Shown here: one piece after another, positions 13,950 through 23,909 of the stretch
Layout: each line of letters starts with the position of its first letter
Numbering within the stretch: position 1 is the first letter of the stretch
NCBI RefSeq assembly: GCF_000364445.2
Contig: NZ_CP043538.1
Coordinates: 5,351,447 to 5,415,446, forward strand
From: Methylobacterium mesophilicum SR1.6/6
GTDB lineage: Bacteria > Pseudomonadota > Alphaproteobacteria > Rhizobiales > Beijerinckiaceae
Direction of reading: 5' to 3'
DNA: 64,000 nucleotides
The notes under the pieces: model-generated
Databases searched by the model: none
Told to the model about the DNA's origin: nothing
Seen by the model: only the letters and a program-made list of their open reading frames with translations
Position numbers and translations under genes: made by a program

Positions 13950-15689
13950 ATGAGTTACCGTGCCCCGGTTCCGGAGATGCTGTTCACCCTCCGGCATGTG
14001 GTCGGGCTCGACGCCGTCGATCCCGAGGACGCGGAGGCGATCCTCACAGAGGCCGGGCGGATCGCCGGCGGGGTGATCGCGCCCCTCAACCGGGTCGGCG
14101 ACCGGCACGGCACGCCCTTCACGGACGGGCGCGTCACCACCCCGCCGGGCTGGCGGGAGGCGTACTGCACCTTCACGGAGGGCGGCTGGAACGGGCTCTC
14201 GGCCGAGGCCGACCACGGCGGCCAGGGCCTGCCGAAGCTGATCGAGGCCGCCTGCACCGAGATGTGGAACGGCGCCAACCTCGCCTTCGGCCTCTGCCCG
14301 CTCCTGACCCAGGGCGGCATCGAGGCTCTGGCGGCCCACGGCTCCGACGACCTCAGGGCGCGCTATCTGGAAAAGCTCGTCTCGGGCGAATGGCCCGCCA
14401 CCATGAACCTGACCGAGCCGCAGGCGGGCTCCGACCTCGCCCTGCTGCGGACCCGCGCCGTCCCCGCGGGCGACGGCACCTACCGGATCACCGGCAACAA
14501 GATCTACATCACCTACGGCGAGCACGATCTCGCCGATAACATCGTCCACCTCGTGCTCGCGCGGCTGCCGGACGCGCCCGCCGGCACGCGCGGCATCTCG
14601 CTGTTCCTGGTCCCGAAGGTTCTGCCGGACGGGACCCGCAACGACCTGCGCTGCTCCGGCATCGAGCACAAGCTCGGCATCCACGCTTCGCCGACCTGCT
14701 CCATGGCGTTCGGCGACCAGGGCGGGGCGACCGGCTGGCTGATCGGCCAGGAGCACAAGGGCCTCGCCTGCATGTTCACGATGATGAACGCGGCCCGGCT
14801 CGGCGTCGGCCTTCAGGGGGTCGGCGTCGCCGAGGCCGCAACGCAGCGGGCGCTGGCCTACGCGCAGGAGCGGCGGCAGGGCAAGGCCGTGGGGGCTGCG
14901 GAGGCGACGAGCCCCATCGTCGCCCATCCGGACGTGCAGCGGATGCTGCTCACCATGAAGGCCTACACGGCGGCGGCTCGCGCGATCTGCTACCTCACCG
15001 CCGCCGCCCTCGACGCGTCGAAGGCGCTGGAGGGGCAGGCCGCCCTCGACCGCGCCTCCCTGCTGACCCCGGTGGCCAAGGCGTTCTCCACAGACCTCGC
15101 CAACGAGGTGACATCGCTGGGCGTGCAGGTCCATGGCGGCATGGGCTTCGTGGAGGAGACCGGCGCGGCGCAGCTCATGCGCGACGCGCGTATTCTCGGC
15201 ATCTACGAGGGCACCAACGGCATTCAGGCCATCGATCTCACCGCCCGCAAGCTGCCGCTGAACGGCGGCGCCACTGCCCGCTCGCAGATCGCCTGGATGC
15301 GCCGGGCGGCCGAGGGCCTGCTCAAGGCGGGCGACCCTGCCTTCGGCCACATGACGGCGCGACTGCGGGACGCGATCGGCAGCCTTGACCGTGCCACGAG
15401 TCATCAGCTCGCGACGCTGGCCTCGAACCGTCCCGAGACGGCACTCGCGGGCGCGGGCCCGTATCTCCGCCTGTTCGGCCTGACGCTCGGCGGCGCCTGC
15501 CTCTCCCGGAGCGCGCTCGCGGCGAGCGCCGCCCGGACCGCCGGCGAGACCGACCCGGCCCACGCCGCGCGGATCGCGCTGGCCCGGTTCTACGCCGAGA
15601 ACCTCTTGGTTGCCGCGGCCGGCCTGGAGCAGAGCGTGGTCGCCGGCGGCGCCTTCACGGACGACGCCGCGCTGGCGCTGGCGGTTTGA
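13950..15689 (+). CDS. Acyl-CoA dehydrogenase, long DmdC/FadE-like type
   Basis: About 579 aa, longer than classic acyl-CoA dehydrogenases (~380 aa). An N-terminal extension (MSYRAPVPEMLFTLRHVVGL) and a C-terminal extra domain match the family of 3-methylmercaptopropionyl-CoA dehydrogenase DmdC and related enzymes. FAD-linked alpha,beta-desaturation of an acyl-CoA is expected. Motifs: PATMNLTEPQAGSDLALLRTRA, ITYGEHDL and, near the C-terminal part of the core, GGMGFVEETGAAQLMRDARI with IYEGTNGIQAIDL (catalytic Glu in EGT). The start has GAGG at 13941. It leads an operon with a crotonase 10 bases downstream and an SDR. The substrate is unknown. Confidence 0.9.
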   Translation: MSYRAPVPEMLFTLRHVVGLDAVDPEDAEAILTEAGRIAGGVIAPLNRVGDRHGTPFTDGRVTTPPGWREAYCTFTEGGWNGLSAEADHGGQGLPKLIEAACTEMWNGANLAFGLCPLLTQGGIEALAAHGSDDLRARYLEKLVSGEWPATMNLTEPQAGSDLALLRTRAVPAGDGTYRITGNKIYITYGEHDLADNIVHLVLARLPDAPAGTRGISLFLVPKVLPDGTRNDLRCSGIEHKLGIHASPTCSMAFGDQGGATGWLIGQEHKGLACMFTMMNAARLGVGLQGVGVAEAATQRALAYAQERRQGKAVGAAEATSPIVAHPDVQRMLLTMKAYTAAARAICYLTAAALDASKALEGQAALDRASLLTPVAKAFSTDLANEVTSLGVQVHGGMGFVEETGAAQLMRDARILGIYEGTNGIQAIDLTARKLPLNGGATARSQIAWMRRAAEGLLKAGDPAFGHMTARLRDAIGSLDRATSHQLATLASNRPETALAGAGPYLRLFGLTLGGACLSRSALAASAARTAGETDPAHAARIALARFYAENLLVAAAGLEQSVVAGGAFTDDAALALAV

Positions 15690-15699
15690 GGAGCGGGAC

Positions 15700-16464
15700 A
15701 TGGCCGACACCGTCGCGATCACCGATCGTCCAGGGGGCGTCCGCCTCATCACCCTGAACCGGCCGGAGAAGAAGAACGCGCTTACCGGCGCCATGTACGA
15801 TTCCATGCGCGCGGCGCTTGCCGAGGCCGATGGATCGGACGAGGTCGGCGCCGTCGTCTTCGCCGGGCAGCCCGGCATGTTCAGCGCCGGCAACGACCTC
15901 GCCGATTTCATGGGGCATGCCGGGGACGGGTTCAGCAACTCGCCGGCCCTGTCGTTCATCCGCCAGCTCGCCCGGACGCGCACGCCCATGGTGGCGGCGG
16001 TCGACGGGATCGCGGTGGGCATCGGCGCGACGCTCTGCCTGCATTGCGATCTCGTCTATGCCAGCCCGGCGGCGCGGCTGCGCATGCCCTTCGTGGAACT
16101 CGGCCTCGTGCCCGAGGCGGCGTCGAGCTACCTGCTGCCCCTGCGCGTCGGTCGGCTCCGGGCCACCGAGCTGCTCCTCCTGTCCCGGCCGCTCGAGGCC
16201 GACGAGGCCCAGGCGCTGGGCCTGGTGAACGCGGTCATGCCCGCCGACATGCTGATGGAGCATGCGATCGCGCAGGCGGCGCGCCTCGCCGCACTCCCGC
16301 GCGGTGCGCTGGCAGCCTCCCGTGCGCTCCTCCGGGGTGATCAGGCCCAGGTCGAAGCGGCCCTGGAGGCCGAGGCCAGGGCCTTCGACGCGCAACTGCG
16401 CTCGCCCGAATCCCAGGAGCGGCTCGCCGCCTTCCTGTCGCGGTCGAAGCCTGGTCCTGCGTGA
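15700..16464 (+). CDS. Enoyl-CoA hydratase/isomerase family protein
   Basis: 254 aa crotonase-fold protein. The CoA-binding and oxyanion-hole elements are visible as LNRPEKKNALTGAMY, FSAGNDLADF and AAVDGIAVGIGATLCLHCDLVYAS. RMPFVELGLVPEAAS carries a Glu at the catalytic position. A GAGGAGCGGG stretch supports the start at 15700. The gene sits 10 bases after the acyl-CoA dehydrogenase and overlaps the next gene by four bases, so it probably hydrates or isomerises the dehydrogenase product. The exact substrate cannot be read from the sequence. Confidence 0.9.
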   Translation: MADTVAITDRPGGVRLITLNRPEKKNALTGAMYDSMRAALAEADGSDEVGAVVFAGQPGMFSAGNDLADFMGHAGDGFSNSPALSFIRQLARTRTPMVAAVDGIAVGIGATLCLHCDLVYASPAARLRMPFVELGLVPEAASSYLLPLRVGRLRATELLLLSRPLEADEAQALGLVNAVMPADMLMEHAIAQAARLAALPRGALAASRALLRGDQAQVEAALEAEARAFDAQLRSPESQERLAAFLSRSKPGPA

Positions 16465-17303
16465 GCACGCCCGACCTGTCCCAAAAGATCTGCCTCGTGG
16501 CCGGCGCCTCGCGGGGCGTCGGCCGCGGGCTCGCCCGCGCTCTGGGGGAGGCGGGCGCCACCGTGATCGTCACCGCCCGCTCCAGCGAGACGGGCCCGCG
16601 CACCGAGCTGCGGCCCGAATCGATCGAGGACACAGCCCGCATGGTCGATGCCGCGGGCGGGCGCGGGCACCACTACCTCTGCGATCACCGCTCCGAGCGC
16701 GCCACGGACACGCTGGTCCACTGGATCTTGCGCCGGTTCGGGCGGATCGACGTGGCGGCCTGTTCCGTCTGGGGCGGCAACGAGGGCTACGACGGCGAGC
16801 GCTATCCGGACGGCGCCGGTTGGGGCACGCCGTTCTGGCGCCGCTCCGCGGAACCCTATCTCGGCTTCCTCGAGGCCGGTCCTTTGCCGGCTCTGCTGCT
16901 GGCCCGCGCGGTCGCGCCGGCTATGGTGGCGGCGCGGTCGGGGCTGATCGCGCTGGTCTCCTTCGGGACCGAGGATTATCTCGGTGACGTCTTCTACGAT
17001 TCCGCCAAGGCCGCCACCAACCGGCTGGCGCTCGCCTTCGCCCGGGAACTCGCGCCGCACGGCGTCACGGCGCTCGGCCTCTCGCCGGGCTTCGTCGCCA
17101 CCGAGCGGGCGCGGGACCTAGGGCAGGACGGGCTCGCCACCGAGGGGCCGCTCTACGCCGGCCGGGCGCTCGCCGCGCTGGCGGCCGATCCGGAGGTCGC
17201 CGCCCGGGCCGGTGCGGTCCTGCATGCCGGGGACCTCGCCCGGATCTACGGCTTCACCGACGCTGACGGCACGCAGCCGGAGCGTTTCCGGGTCGGGCCG
17301 TGA
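16461..17303 (+). CDS. SDR-family oxidoreductase
   Basis: 280 aa short-chain dehydrogenase/reductase. GASRGVGRGLARALGEAGA is the NAD(P)-binding motif; VFYDSAKAATNRLA carries the catalytic Tyr and Lys (YxxxK). Spacing and length resemble the DHRS1-like branch (AACSVWGGNEGYDGERYPDG instead of the usual NNAG). It starts with GTG overlapping the crotonase stop (GTGA), so translation is likely coupled. In context it could oxidise the 3-hydroxyacyl-CoA made by the previous two enzymes, but this is inference. Confidence 0.88.
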   Translation: MSTPDLSQKICLVAGASRGVGRGLARALGEAGATVIVTARSSETGPRTELRPESIEDTARMVDAAGGRGHHYLCDHRSERATDTLVHWILRRFGRIDVAACSVWGGNEGYDGERYPDGAGWGTPFWRRSAEPYLGFLEAGPLPALLLARAVAPAMVAARSGLIALVSFGTEDYLGDVFYDSAKAATNRLALAFARELAPHGVTALGLSPGFVATERARDLGQDGLATEGPLYAGRALAALAADPEVAARAGAVLHAGDLARIYGFTDADGTQPERFRVGP

Positions 17304-17555
17304 TGGTGCGCCGCGGGCGCTGTCGCCGAAATGGCGCAACATCCGGTCAATCAGACAGAATTTCTCTCCGCGGGACCCGGAGGGGTTGATTCGCGACCTT
17401 CGGACGGGCGTCCTGTCGGCCTCGGCGATCCGGATCGCTGCGGGCGCGAAAGACGGCCTCAATTCGCCCGATTTCGCCCGCAAGTCAGGGGTCACGCTTC
17501 TGCCCGATCCGCGTTCGCGCGGGTCAGGCCGCCTGTGAGAACGAAGGAACCCGGC

Positions 17556-19241
17556 ATGTCGGATGCGAACACGGCCCCGCGCGTGCTGATGGTGTTCCCG
17601 AAGTTCTACGAAAACTCCATGTGGAACTTCAAAGAGGCCATGGAGCTGCAGGGCGCCCGCGCGCCCGCGCCCCCGCTCGGCCTGATCACGCTGGCCGCGA
17701 TGCTGCCGTCGGCCTGGCAGGTGACGCTCGTCAACCGCAACTGCGAAGAGCTGACGGACGCGCAGATCCAGGCGGCCGACCTCGTGATGACCGGCGGCAT
17801 GCTGCCCCAGGAGCCGGACTGCCTCGTGGTGATCGACAAATGCGTGGCGCTCGGCACGCCGGTCTGCGTCGGTGGCCCCGCGCCGACCTCGACGCCGGAA
17901 GTCTACGACAAGGCCGACTTCCTCGTGCTCGGCGAGGCCGAGGGCATCCTCGACAAATTCGTCGCCGCCTGGGAGGCCGGCGAGCGCCGCGGCCGGTTGA
18001 CGGCGGAGAAGTTCAAGGCCGACGTCACGAAGAGCCCGATCCCGCGCTTCGACCTGCTGACCTTTAGCCACTACCTCTACATCGGCGTCCAGTTCTCGCG
18101 CGGCTGCCCGTTCACCTGCGAGTTCTGCGACATCATCGAGCTCTACGGCCGCGCGCCGCGGACCAAGACCACGCCGCAGATGCTGGCCGAGCTCGACCGG
18201 CTCCACGGCCTCGGCTATCGCGGCCATGTCGACTTCGTCGACGACAACCTGATCGGCAACAAGAAGGCGATCAAGCTGTTCCTGCCGCACCTGATCAAGT
18301 GGCAGGAGGATCACGGCTACCCGTTCAAGTTCTCCACCGAGGCGTCGCTGAACCTCGCGGACGACGACGAACTGCTCGGGATGATGCGGGATGCGAACTT
18401 CTTCGCCCTGTTCACCGGGATCGAGACGCCCGACGAGGCGACGCTGATCCAGACCCAGAAGAAGCAGAACACCAAGCGGTCGATCGCCGACAGCGTGCAC
18501 AAGCTCTACGAGAACGGGATGTTCGTCACCGCCGGCTTCATCGTCGGCTTCGACACCGAGAAGGACAGCATCTCCAAGGCGATGTCGCTCTGCATCAGCC
18601 AGACCGGCATCCCGATCGCCATGGTCGGCCTGCTGTTCGCGCTGCCGAACACGCAGCTGTCGCGCCGCCTGCGCAAGGAGGGCCGCCTCTACGAGAACTA
18701 CGCCCTGACCACGGCCGACCAGGGCGACCAGTGCACCCAGGGGCTCAACTTCGTGACCCTGCGTCCGCAGCGCGACGTGCTGGCCGATTACCGCGACGTC
18801 CTTCAGGAGGTCTACGATCCGGTCAACTTCTTCGATCGGGTGCGCGTGGTGGCGCGCCGGGTGAAGCGCCCGAAATTCGCTGCCCACAAGGTCAACTGGC
18901 GCCACGTCGCCCACGATCTCTGGTCGCTGGCGCGCGTGTGCTGGCGCATGACCGTGCGGCGTCCGGAACTCGCCAAGCACTTCTGGAGCGTGTTCTTGGA
19001 GACGGCCCGGCGCAACCCGGCCGCCCTGGAGGCCGTGGTCACCAACATGGTGCTCTACCTGCACGTCTACCCATTCTCGCGCTACGTCATCCGCGAGATC
19101 AACGGCCGGATCGCCGAGCTCGAGGCCGGCCGCTGGGTGCAGCCGCCGGTCCTGGTGCCGGAGGTCGAGACCTGCAAGGCGCCGCCGGTCGGCAAGGTGG
19201 CGGCGAAGGCGGAGGTGAAGCACCTCGCCGCGGTGGCCTGA
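17556..19241 (+). CDS. B12-binding radical SAM protein (DUF4070 type)
   Basis: 561 aa. A cobalamin-binding domain at the N-terminus (FPKFYENSMWNF ... PPLGLITLAAMLP ... NCEELT; GGPAPTSTPE) is followed by a radical SAM core with the CxxxCxxC cluster at about residues 184, 188 and 191 (GCPFTCEFCDIIELYGR). FVDDNLIGN and FTGIETPDE are typical, and a C-terminal DUF4070 region follows. This class includes the hopanoid C-2 methylase HpnP, and Methylobacterium makes hopanoids, but the sequence alone does not prove that substrate. I chose the ATG at 17556 (MSDANTAPRVLMVFP). The 250 bases upstream hold no recognisable gene. It stands alone, not in a hopanoid operon. Confidence 0.85.
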   Translation: MSDANTAPRVLMVFPKFYENSMWNFKEAMELQGARAPAPPLGLITLAAMLPSAWQVTLVNRNCEELTDAQIQAADLVMTGGMLPQEPDCLVVIDKCVALGTPVCVGGPAPTSTPEVYDKADFLVLGEAEGILDKFVAAWEAGERRGRLTAEKFKADVTKSPIPRFDLLTFSHYLYIGVQFSRGCPFTCEFCDIIELYGRAPRTKTTPQMLAELDRLHGLGYRGHVDFVDDNLIGNKKAIKLFLPHLIKWQEDHGYPFKFSTEASLNLADDDELLGMMRDANFFALFTGIETPDEATLIQTQKKQNTKRSIADSVHKLYENGMFVTAGFIVGFDTEKDSISKAMSLCISQTGIPIAMVGLLFALPNTQLSRRLRKEGRLYENYALTTADQGDQCTQGLNFVTLRPQRDVLADYRDVLQEVYDPVNFFDRVRVVARRVKRPKFAAHKVNWRHVAHDLWSLARVCWRMTVRRPELAKHFWSVFLETARRNPAALEAVVTNMVLYLHVYPFSRYVIREINGRIAELEAGRWVQPPVLVPEVETCKAPPVGKVAAKAEVKHLAAVA

Positions 19242-19313
19242 GCCCGGCTCCCGCGAGCGGGCCCCCGAGCCGCCACAGGGGCGTACCCCGCGGCGGCCTC
19301 ATTCCGGAACGGC

Positions 19314-20999
19314 TCAGGCGGCCCGCACGGTCGCCAGGAACGTGTCGATCTCCCGGCGCAGCTCGGCGGATTGTTCGGAGAGGCTCGCCGCCGAGGCGAG
19401 CATCCGCGTCGCGGCCGTGCCGGTGGCGTCCGCGGCCTGCGCCACGGCGTCGATCGTGCCGGTGACCGCGCCGGTGCCGGACGCCGCCTCGGCGACGTTG
19501 CGGGCGATCTCCCGGGTAGCGGCGCCTTGCTCCTCGACGGCCGCCGCAATCGAGGTCGCCACGCCGTCGATCTCGCGGATGCGCGCCGCGATGCCGTCGA
19601 TCGCCCCCACGGTCTGTCCCGTCGCCCCCTGGATGCGACCGACCTGGTCGGCGATCTCCCCGGTGGCCTTGGCGGTCTGGGTGGCGAGCTGCTTCACCTC
19701 GGCGGCGACCACCGCGAAGCCCTTGCCGGCCGCGCCGGCCCGGGCCGCCTCGATGGTCGCGTTGAGCGCCAGCAGGTTCGTCTGCCCGGCGATGTCGGTG
19801 ATCAGCCGCACGACGTCCCCGATCCGACCCGCCGCCGCGCTCAGCTCATGAACGAGACCGGTGGTCTGGCCGGCCTGGACCACTGCGCCCCGGGCGAGGT
19901 CAGCGGAACCGTCCACCTGGCGGCTGATCTCCTGCACGGAGGCGCCGAGTTCCTCCGCGGCCGCCGCCACGGTGCCGACATGCTGGGCCGCCTCCTGGGC
20001 GGCGCCGGCCACCGTGGCCGCGCGCTCGGCCGTGTGGGTGGCGGTGTCGGACATCGCCTCCGCGTCGGCGCGCAGGCCGATGGCGGCATCCGACACCCGC
20101 GCCAGCACGCCGCCGACGGCGGCCTCGAAGGACTCGGCCATCGCGTGGACGGCGCGTCGGCGCTGCATCTCGGCGCCCTCGCGGGCCAGCGCGGTCTCCC
20201 GTTCCAGGGCTCGGCTGCGGATCAGATTGTCCTTGAAGACCTGCACGGCGGCCGCCATCGCGCCGATCTCGTCGCGACGCCCGGTATGCGGTACCGCAAC
20301 CGACTCGTCACCCTCGGCCAGCCGTCCCATCGCGCCGGTCATGCGCTCGATCGGGCGGGCGATCCCGAAGATCGCGAACAGCATCGCCGCTGCGGCGACG
20401 GCCAGCCCCATCACGGTGGCGGCGAGGGCGATCAGTTTGGCGCGCGTCGCCTCCTGCGCGGTCTCGGCGACGTTGGCCTGCGTCTGCGCCCGGGCCGAGG
20501 CGATCGTCTCGGTGAGGCTGGCCACCGCCGCGTCGTTCTGCGCGCCCGTTGCGGGATCCAGCACCAGCGCGAGGGCGCCCTGCTGGTCGCCCGCGATCAT
20601 CAGCTCCACCACTTGGAGCTGGATGTTCTGATAGGCGTTCCACGCCGTGGTGAAGCGCTCGTAGATCGCCCGGTCCCGCGGCGCCGTCAGGCGCTCCTGA
20701 AAGGCTTGGCGCAGTCCGGACAGCGCCCCGAGCGTGTCGGTGAGCGCCGTCTGGTTCCTGTCCAGGGCGTTGGCGTCGGGCGAGGCCACCGCGAGCCGGT
20801 AGAGCCTCAGCCGTGCGTCCCGGACGGCCGTCCCGATGGCCTCGGCCTCGTTCTGCGCGGGGAGGGCCTGCTGCGAGATCGCCGTCGCGTTCCGCTCGAT
20901 CTCCGAGAGGGTCACGACGCTGGCGATGCCCTGCCCGGCGGCCGCGAGCGCAAGCAGGCCGATGGCCCCGGACAGGACCGTCTTGAGGGAGAATTGCAT
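19314..20999 (-). CDS. Methyl-accepting chemotaxis protein
   Basis: 561 aa chemoreceptor. TM1 is about residues 7-29 and TM2 about 189-213. Between them is a helical, Gln/Ala-rich periplasmic domain resembling the four-helix-bundle MCP sensor family. A HAMP linker ([18 protein letters not shown]) follows, then the signalling domain with [25 protein letters not shown] at the hairpin tip that contacts CheA/CheW. The ligand is unknown. It is monocistronic, with CorA the next gene on the same strand after about 100 bases. Confidence 0.93.
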   Translation of the reverse strand: MQFSLKTVLSGAIGLLALAAAGQGIASVVTLSEIERNATAISQQALPAQNEAEAIGTAVRDARLRLYRLAVASPDANALDRNQTALTDTLGALSGLRQAFQERLTAPRDRAIYERFTTAWNAYQNIQLQVVELMIAGDQQGALALVLDPATGAQNDAAVASLTETIASARAQTQANVAETAQEATRAKLIALAATVMGLAVAAAAMLFAIFGIARPIERMTGAMGRLAEGDESVAVPHTGRRDEIGAMAAAVQVFKDNLIRSRALERETALAREGAEMQRRRAVHAMAESFEAAVGGVLARVSDAAIGLRADAEAMSDTATHTAERAATVAGAAQEAAQHVGTVAAAAEELGASVQEISRQVDGSADLARGAVVQAGQTTGLVHELSAAAGRIGDVVRLITDIAGQTNLLALNATIEAARAGAAGKGFAVVAAEVKQLATQTAKATGEIADQVGRIQGATGQTVGAIDGIAARIREIDGVATSIAAAVEEQGAATREIARNVAEAASGTGAVTGTIDAVAQAADATGTAATRMLASAASLSEQSAELRREIDTFLATVRAA

Positions 21000-21096
21000 G
21001 GGAGCTTCCGTCTTCGCGGCCGCGCCGCGCCGTCAGGCTCCGGGGTTCTTGCAGGAAACTCTTAATTCTTTACCGGTTGTGGACCCGCATCTGAGG

Positions 21097-22101
21097 CTAG
21101 AGCCACTTCTTCCAGCGGAAGAAGAAGTACGGGAATACGGCGGCTACGACCATCATGACCAGCGCCATCGGGTAGCCGAACGAGAAATCTAGTTCCGGGA
21201 TGGCTTTGAAATTCATGCCGTAGATCGAGGCGATCAGGGTCGGCGGCATGAAGACGACGGCCATGACCGAGAACAGCTTGATGATGTTGTTCTGCTCGAG
21301 GTTGACGAGCCCGAGGGTCGCGTCGAGCAGGAACTGGATCTTGTTGTTGAGGAAGGTCGCGTGCTCCTCCAGGGATTGTAGATCCCGCAGGGTCGAGCGG
21401 ACGTCCTCCCGGAGATCGCGCGGGGCCTTGTTGGTCCGGTAGGTGGCCGAGAGGGAGAGCAGGATCCGCTCCATCGAGACGAGGCTCTCGCGCTGCTTGG
21501 AGATGAGGTCGCCGTGCCGGCCCAGCGCCCGCAGCGTGTCCTGGAGGGCGGTGTTGCGGGCGGAGGGGTCCTCCTGCACCTCGAAGATCTTGCCCGAGAG
21601 GCGGTCGATCCGCTCGCCCTGGAGCTGGAGCACGTCCGCGGCCCGGTCGATCACCGCCTCGATCAGGCCGGCCAGGATGGTCTCGCCGGAGGCTGACGTG
21701 CTGCTGCCGTTGCCCATCGAGCGGCCGGCGCGCTGCGTGTACATGCGGAAGGCCTGGGGCTCCTCGTGGCGCACGGTCACGAGGCGGTTGCCGCGCAGGA
21801 TGAAGGTGATGCCGGCCAGTCCCGGCTCATCGGAATCGCTCACCTTGGACAGCACCCGCCCGGTCATGTAGCGGGCGCCCTCCTCGACGTAGAGCAGCTC
21901 CGAGGGCTCGATGTCCTTCATCTCCTCGCGCGTCGGCACCTCGATGCCCGCGAAAGCCTCGACCTTAAGCTCCTCCTCGCGGCTCGGGCGGATCAGGTCG
22001 AGCCAGACCGTGTCCTCCGGAATCGTGTCCTGAAGGTCGACGACGCGGCGCTCGAGCTGCGTGGATCCGGCGCCGATGGCGGGCTGGTGGATGAAGATCA
22101 C
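21097..22101 (-). CDS. corA: CorA family magnesium/cobalt transporter
   Basis: 334 aa. A large N-terminal cytoplasmic domain is followed by two C-terminal TM helices; the first ends in the selectivity-filter YGMNF at about residues 294-298 and the second runs to the positively charged end RWKKWL. It forms a pentameric Mg2+ (or Co2+/Ni2+) channel in the inner membrane. The start codon is GTG. The loop after YGMN reads FKAIPELDFSFGYPMA, normal for the family. I looked for a magnesium riboswitch upstream and saw no convincing one. Confidence 0.95.
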   Translation of the reverse strand: MIFIHQPAIGAGSTQLERRVVDLQDTIPEDTVWLDLIRPSREEELKVEAFAGIEVPTREEMKDIEPSELLYVEEGARYMTGRVLSKVSDSDEPGLAGITFILRGNRLVTVRHEEPQAFRMYTQRAGRSMGNGSSTSASGETILAGLIEAVIDRAADVLQLQGERIDRLSGKIFEVQEDPSARNTALQDTLRALGRHGDLISKQRESLVSMERILLSLSATYRTNKAPRDLREDVRSTLRDLQSLEEHATFLNNKIQFLLDATLGLVNLEQNNIIKLFSVMAVVFMPPTLIASIYGMNFKAIPELDFSFGYPMALVMMVVAAVFPYFFFRWKKWL

Positions 22102-22332
22102 GGACGGGTCTCGGGAGTAGGACGGTCACGATCGAGCGCAGGGCGCCACCCGCATCCGGCACGGCGAGTCCCGACGCAAGCTGCGCCGCGGATGTGGCGG
22201 TGTTTTCTGACGCTTCCGTGACATCGCAGCCGCCCGGACCCAGGCGCGGCGAGCGGCGTCCTCAGGGCGCAGGCTCGGGAGACCGCTGAAGATCAACCGA
22301 CGCGTTGGACGCGGCCTTGGACCCGACGTCGA

Positions 22333-22605
22333 TCAGTTGCAGCCGTCGCAGATGCTGCGGTCGATCTTGTCGGTCAAGGATCGCTCGCGCCGCCGCTCCT
22401 CGCGTGAGGGCACCTCACCGGGTCCCAGCGACGTGCCGGGTGGCTTGGTCACGCCGAGGCTGTTGGTGTTGGGCGCCGTGATCGTCGAGGCCGGGCCGCC
22501 GCCTGTACCGGTCTGATCGGGCGCAACGGACTGCGCTGCGAGGGCGCCCGGGAGGGCGAGGCTCAGCGCGGCGAGGGTCACAGGGCGAAGGCATCCGCGG
22601 ATCAT
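22333..22605 (-). CDS. Small secreted hypothetical protein
   Basis: 90 aa. A classic signal peptide (MIRGCLRPVTLAALSLALPG, AQS after it) precedes a Gly/Thr/Pro-rich linker and a charged C-terminal helix (SREERRRERSLTDKIDRS) that ends in ICDGCN, giving a CxxC near the tail. GGAGG lies just before the ATG, which strongly supports translation. I do not recognise a family. The CxxC could bind metal or form a disulfide in the periplasm. Confidence 0.7.
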   Translation of the reverse strand: MIRGCLRPVTLAALSLALPGALAAQSVAPDQTGTGGGPASTITAPNTNSLGVTKPPGTSLGPGEVPSREERRRERSLTDKIDRSICDGCN

Positions 22606-22658
22606 GGGGGACCTCCAATCATCGAGAGAACGTCAAACGTGGCCGTAGGTTGCGTCGC

Positions 22659-23909
22659 TCATCGGCGGCGCGCGGCGGCGCGGCGGAACACGCCGACCAT
22701 CTCCACGTGACCCGCGTGACGGAACTGGTCCACCGGCGTGACCGCCTCCAGCCGGTAGCCGCCGGCGACGAGCGTCGCGGCGTCCCGGGCGAAGGTGCCG
22801 GCGTCGCAGGCGAGGCCGACCACGAGGGGCACCCGCGACGCCGCGAGCTGGCGGGCCTGCGCCTCGGCGCCGGCCCGGGGCGGATCGAGCACCACCGCGT
22901 CGAAGGCGTCGAGCTCGGGCGGCAGCAACGGCCGGCGGAACAGGTCTCGGCGTTCCATGGTGATCTGGCGGCGGCCCACGGCGGCACGGGCCGACCGGTC
23001 GAGGCCGGCGAGCGCTGCCGCGTCGGTCTCCACCGCGTGGACCGCGGCCGTCCGGGCCATGGCCAGGGTGAGGGGGCCGCAGCCCGCGAACAGGTCCGCC
23101 ACCCGGCGCACCCGCGGGCCGAGGGCCGCGAGGGTGAGTTCGGTGAGCGCCGCCTGCCCGGCCGCGGTCGCCTGCAGGAAGCCGCCGGGGGCCGGGTAGA
23201 GGCGCGTTTCGCTGTCCGTGACAGAGACCGGCTCGGCCTCCATCAGGCGCTCGCCGTGGAGCGACAGCCGGGCGAGCCCCAGCTCTCCGGCGATCCGCAC
23301 CAGCGCGGCGCCGACCCCGCCGCTGACCGGCCCGTGCCCGCGCAGGTCGACGTCGAGGCCCTGGTCGGTGGCGGTCACCGCGACGTCGAGGGGCTTCCGG
23401 CCGTGCCCGAGCGGCCCGGCGAGGCGACGGGCGACCTCCGGTGCCGCGTGGAGGGCCGGCACCGTGATCGGGCAAAGGTCGATCGGGATCAACGCGTGGC
23501 TGCGCGCCTCCATGAGCCCGGCCTCGGCCCGGCCGTCGATGTCGCGGACATGCAGCGTGATGCGGCGGCGCCCGGCACCGTGGGCGTCGAGCGTCGGCGC
23601 GGGCTCCAGGCCGAGGCCGGCCTGCGACAAGGCCTGCGCGACGAGGCCGCCCTTCCAGGTGAGCTCGGCCGGCCGCGCGAGGTGCTGCGTGCGGCAGCCG
23701 CCGCAGCGCATGAAGTAGGGACAGAACGGCTTCACCCGGTCTGCCGAGGCCTCGGCGATGCCGAGCAGCTCCGCGCGCCGGCCCTCCGGACGGATGACGA
23801 CCTGCTCGCCCGGCAGCGCGTAGGGGACGATGGTTCCGTCTTCAGCGATGCCGTCGCCGCGGGCGCCGAGGGCGCGGATCGTGACCGTCTCGCTCTCGGT
23901 CCCGCTCAT
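22659..23909 (-). CDS. Class I SAM-dependent RNA methyltransferase, RumA/TrmA (m5U) type
   Basis: 416 aa. An N-terminal TRAM-like beta domain (VTIRALGARGDGIAEDG) is followed by cysteines for an Fe-S cluster (CPYFMRCGGCRTQH). The Rossmann methyltransferase domain then has DLFAGCGPLTLAMA and DPPRAGAEAQ. The nucleophile Cys of m5U enzymes matches GLACDAGTFARD near the C-terminus. It probably makes 5-methyluridine in 23S rRNA or tRNA. Its ATG overlaps the stop of tlyA (ATGA), so the two RNA methyltransferases are co-translated. Confidence 0.9.
   Translation of the reverse strand: MSGTESETVTIRALGARGDGIAEDGTIVPYALPGEQVVIRPEGRRAELLGIAEASADRVKPFCPYFMRCGGCRTQHLARPAELTWKGGLVAQALSQAGLGLEPAPTLDAHGAGRRRITLHVRDIDGRAEAGLMEARSHALIPIDLCPITVPALHAAPEVARRLAGPLGHGRKPLDVAVTATDQGLDVDLRGHGPVSGGVGAALVRIAGELGLARLSLHGERLMEAEPVSVTDSETRLYPAPGGFLQATAAGQAALTELTLAALGPRVRRVADLFAGCGPLTLAMARTAAVHAVETDAAALAGLDRSARAAVGRRQITMERRDLFRRPLLPPELDAFDAVVLDPPRAGAEAQARQLAASRVPLVVGLACDAGTFARDAATLVAGGYRLEAVTPVDQFRHAGHVEMVGVFRRAAARRR

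Noticed and set aside
13812..16022. 736-codon minus-strand frame over the acyl-CoA dehydrogenase gene
   Set aside because: Shadow of a confidently identified plus-strand gene; Ala/Arg/Gly-rich and no motif.
17304..17555. Upstream extension of the radical SAM gene to 17331
   Set aside because: The added 75 residues look like untranslated GC-rich sequence and precede a normal family start.
22102..22332. Magnesium riboswitch upstream of corA
   Set aside because: No conserved riboswitch core or clear three-way stem found by eye.
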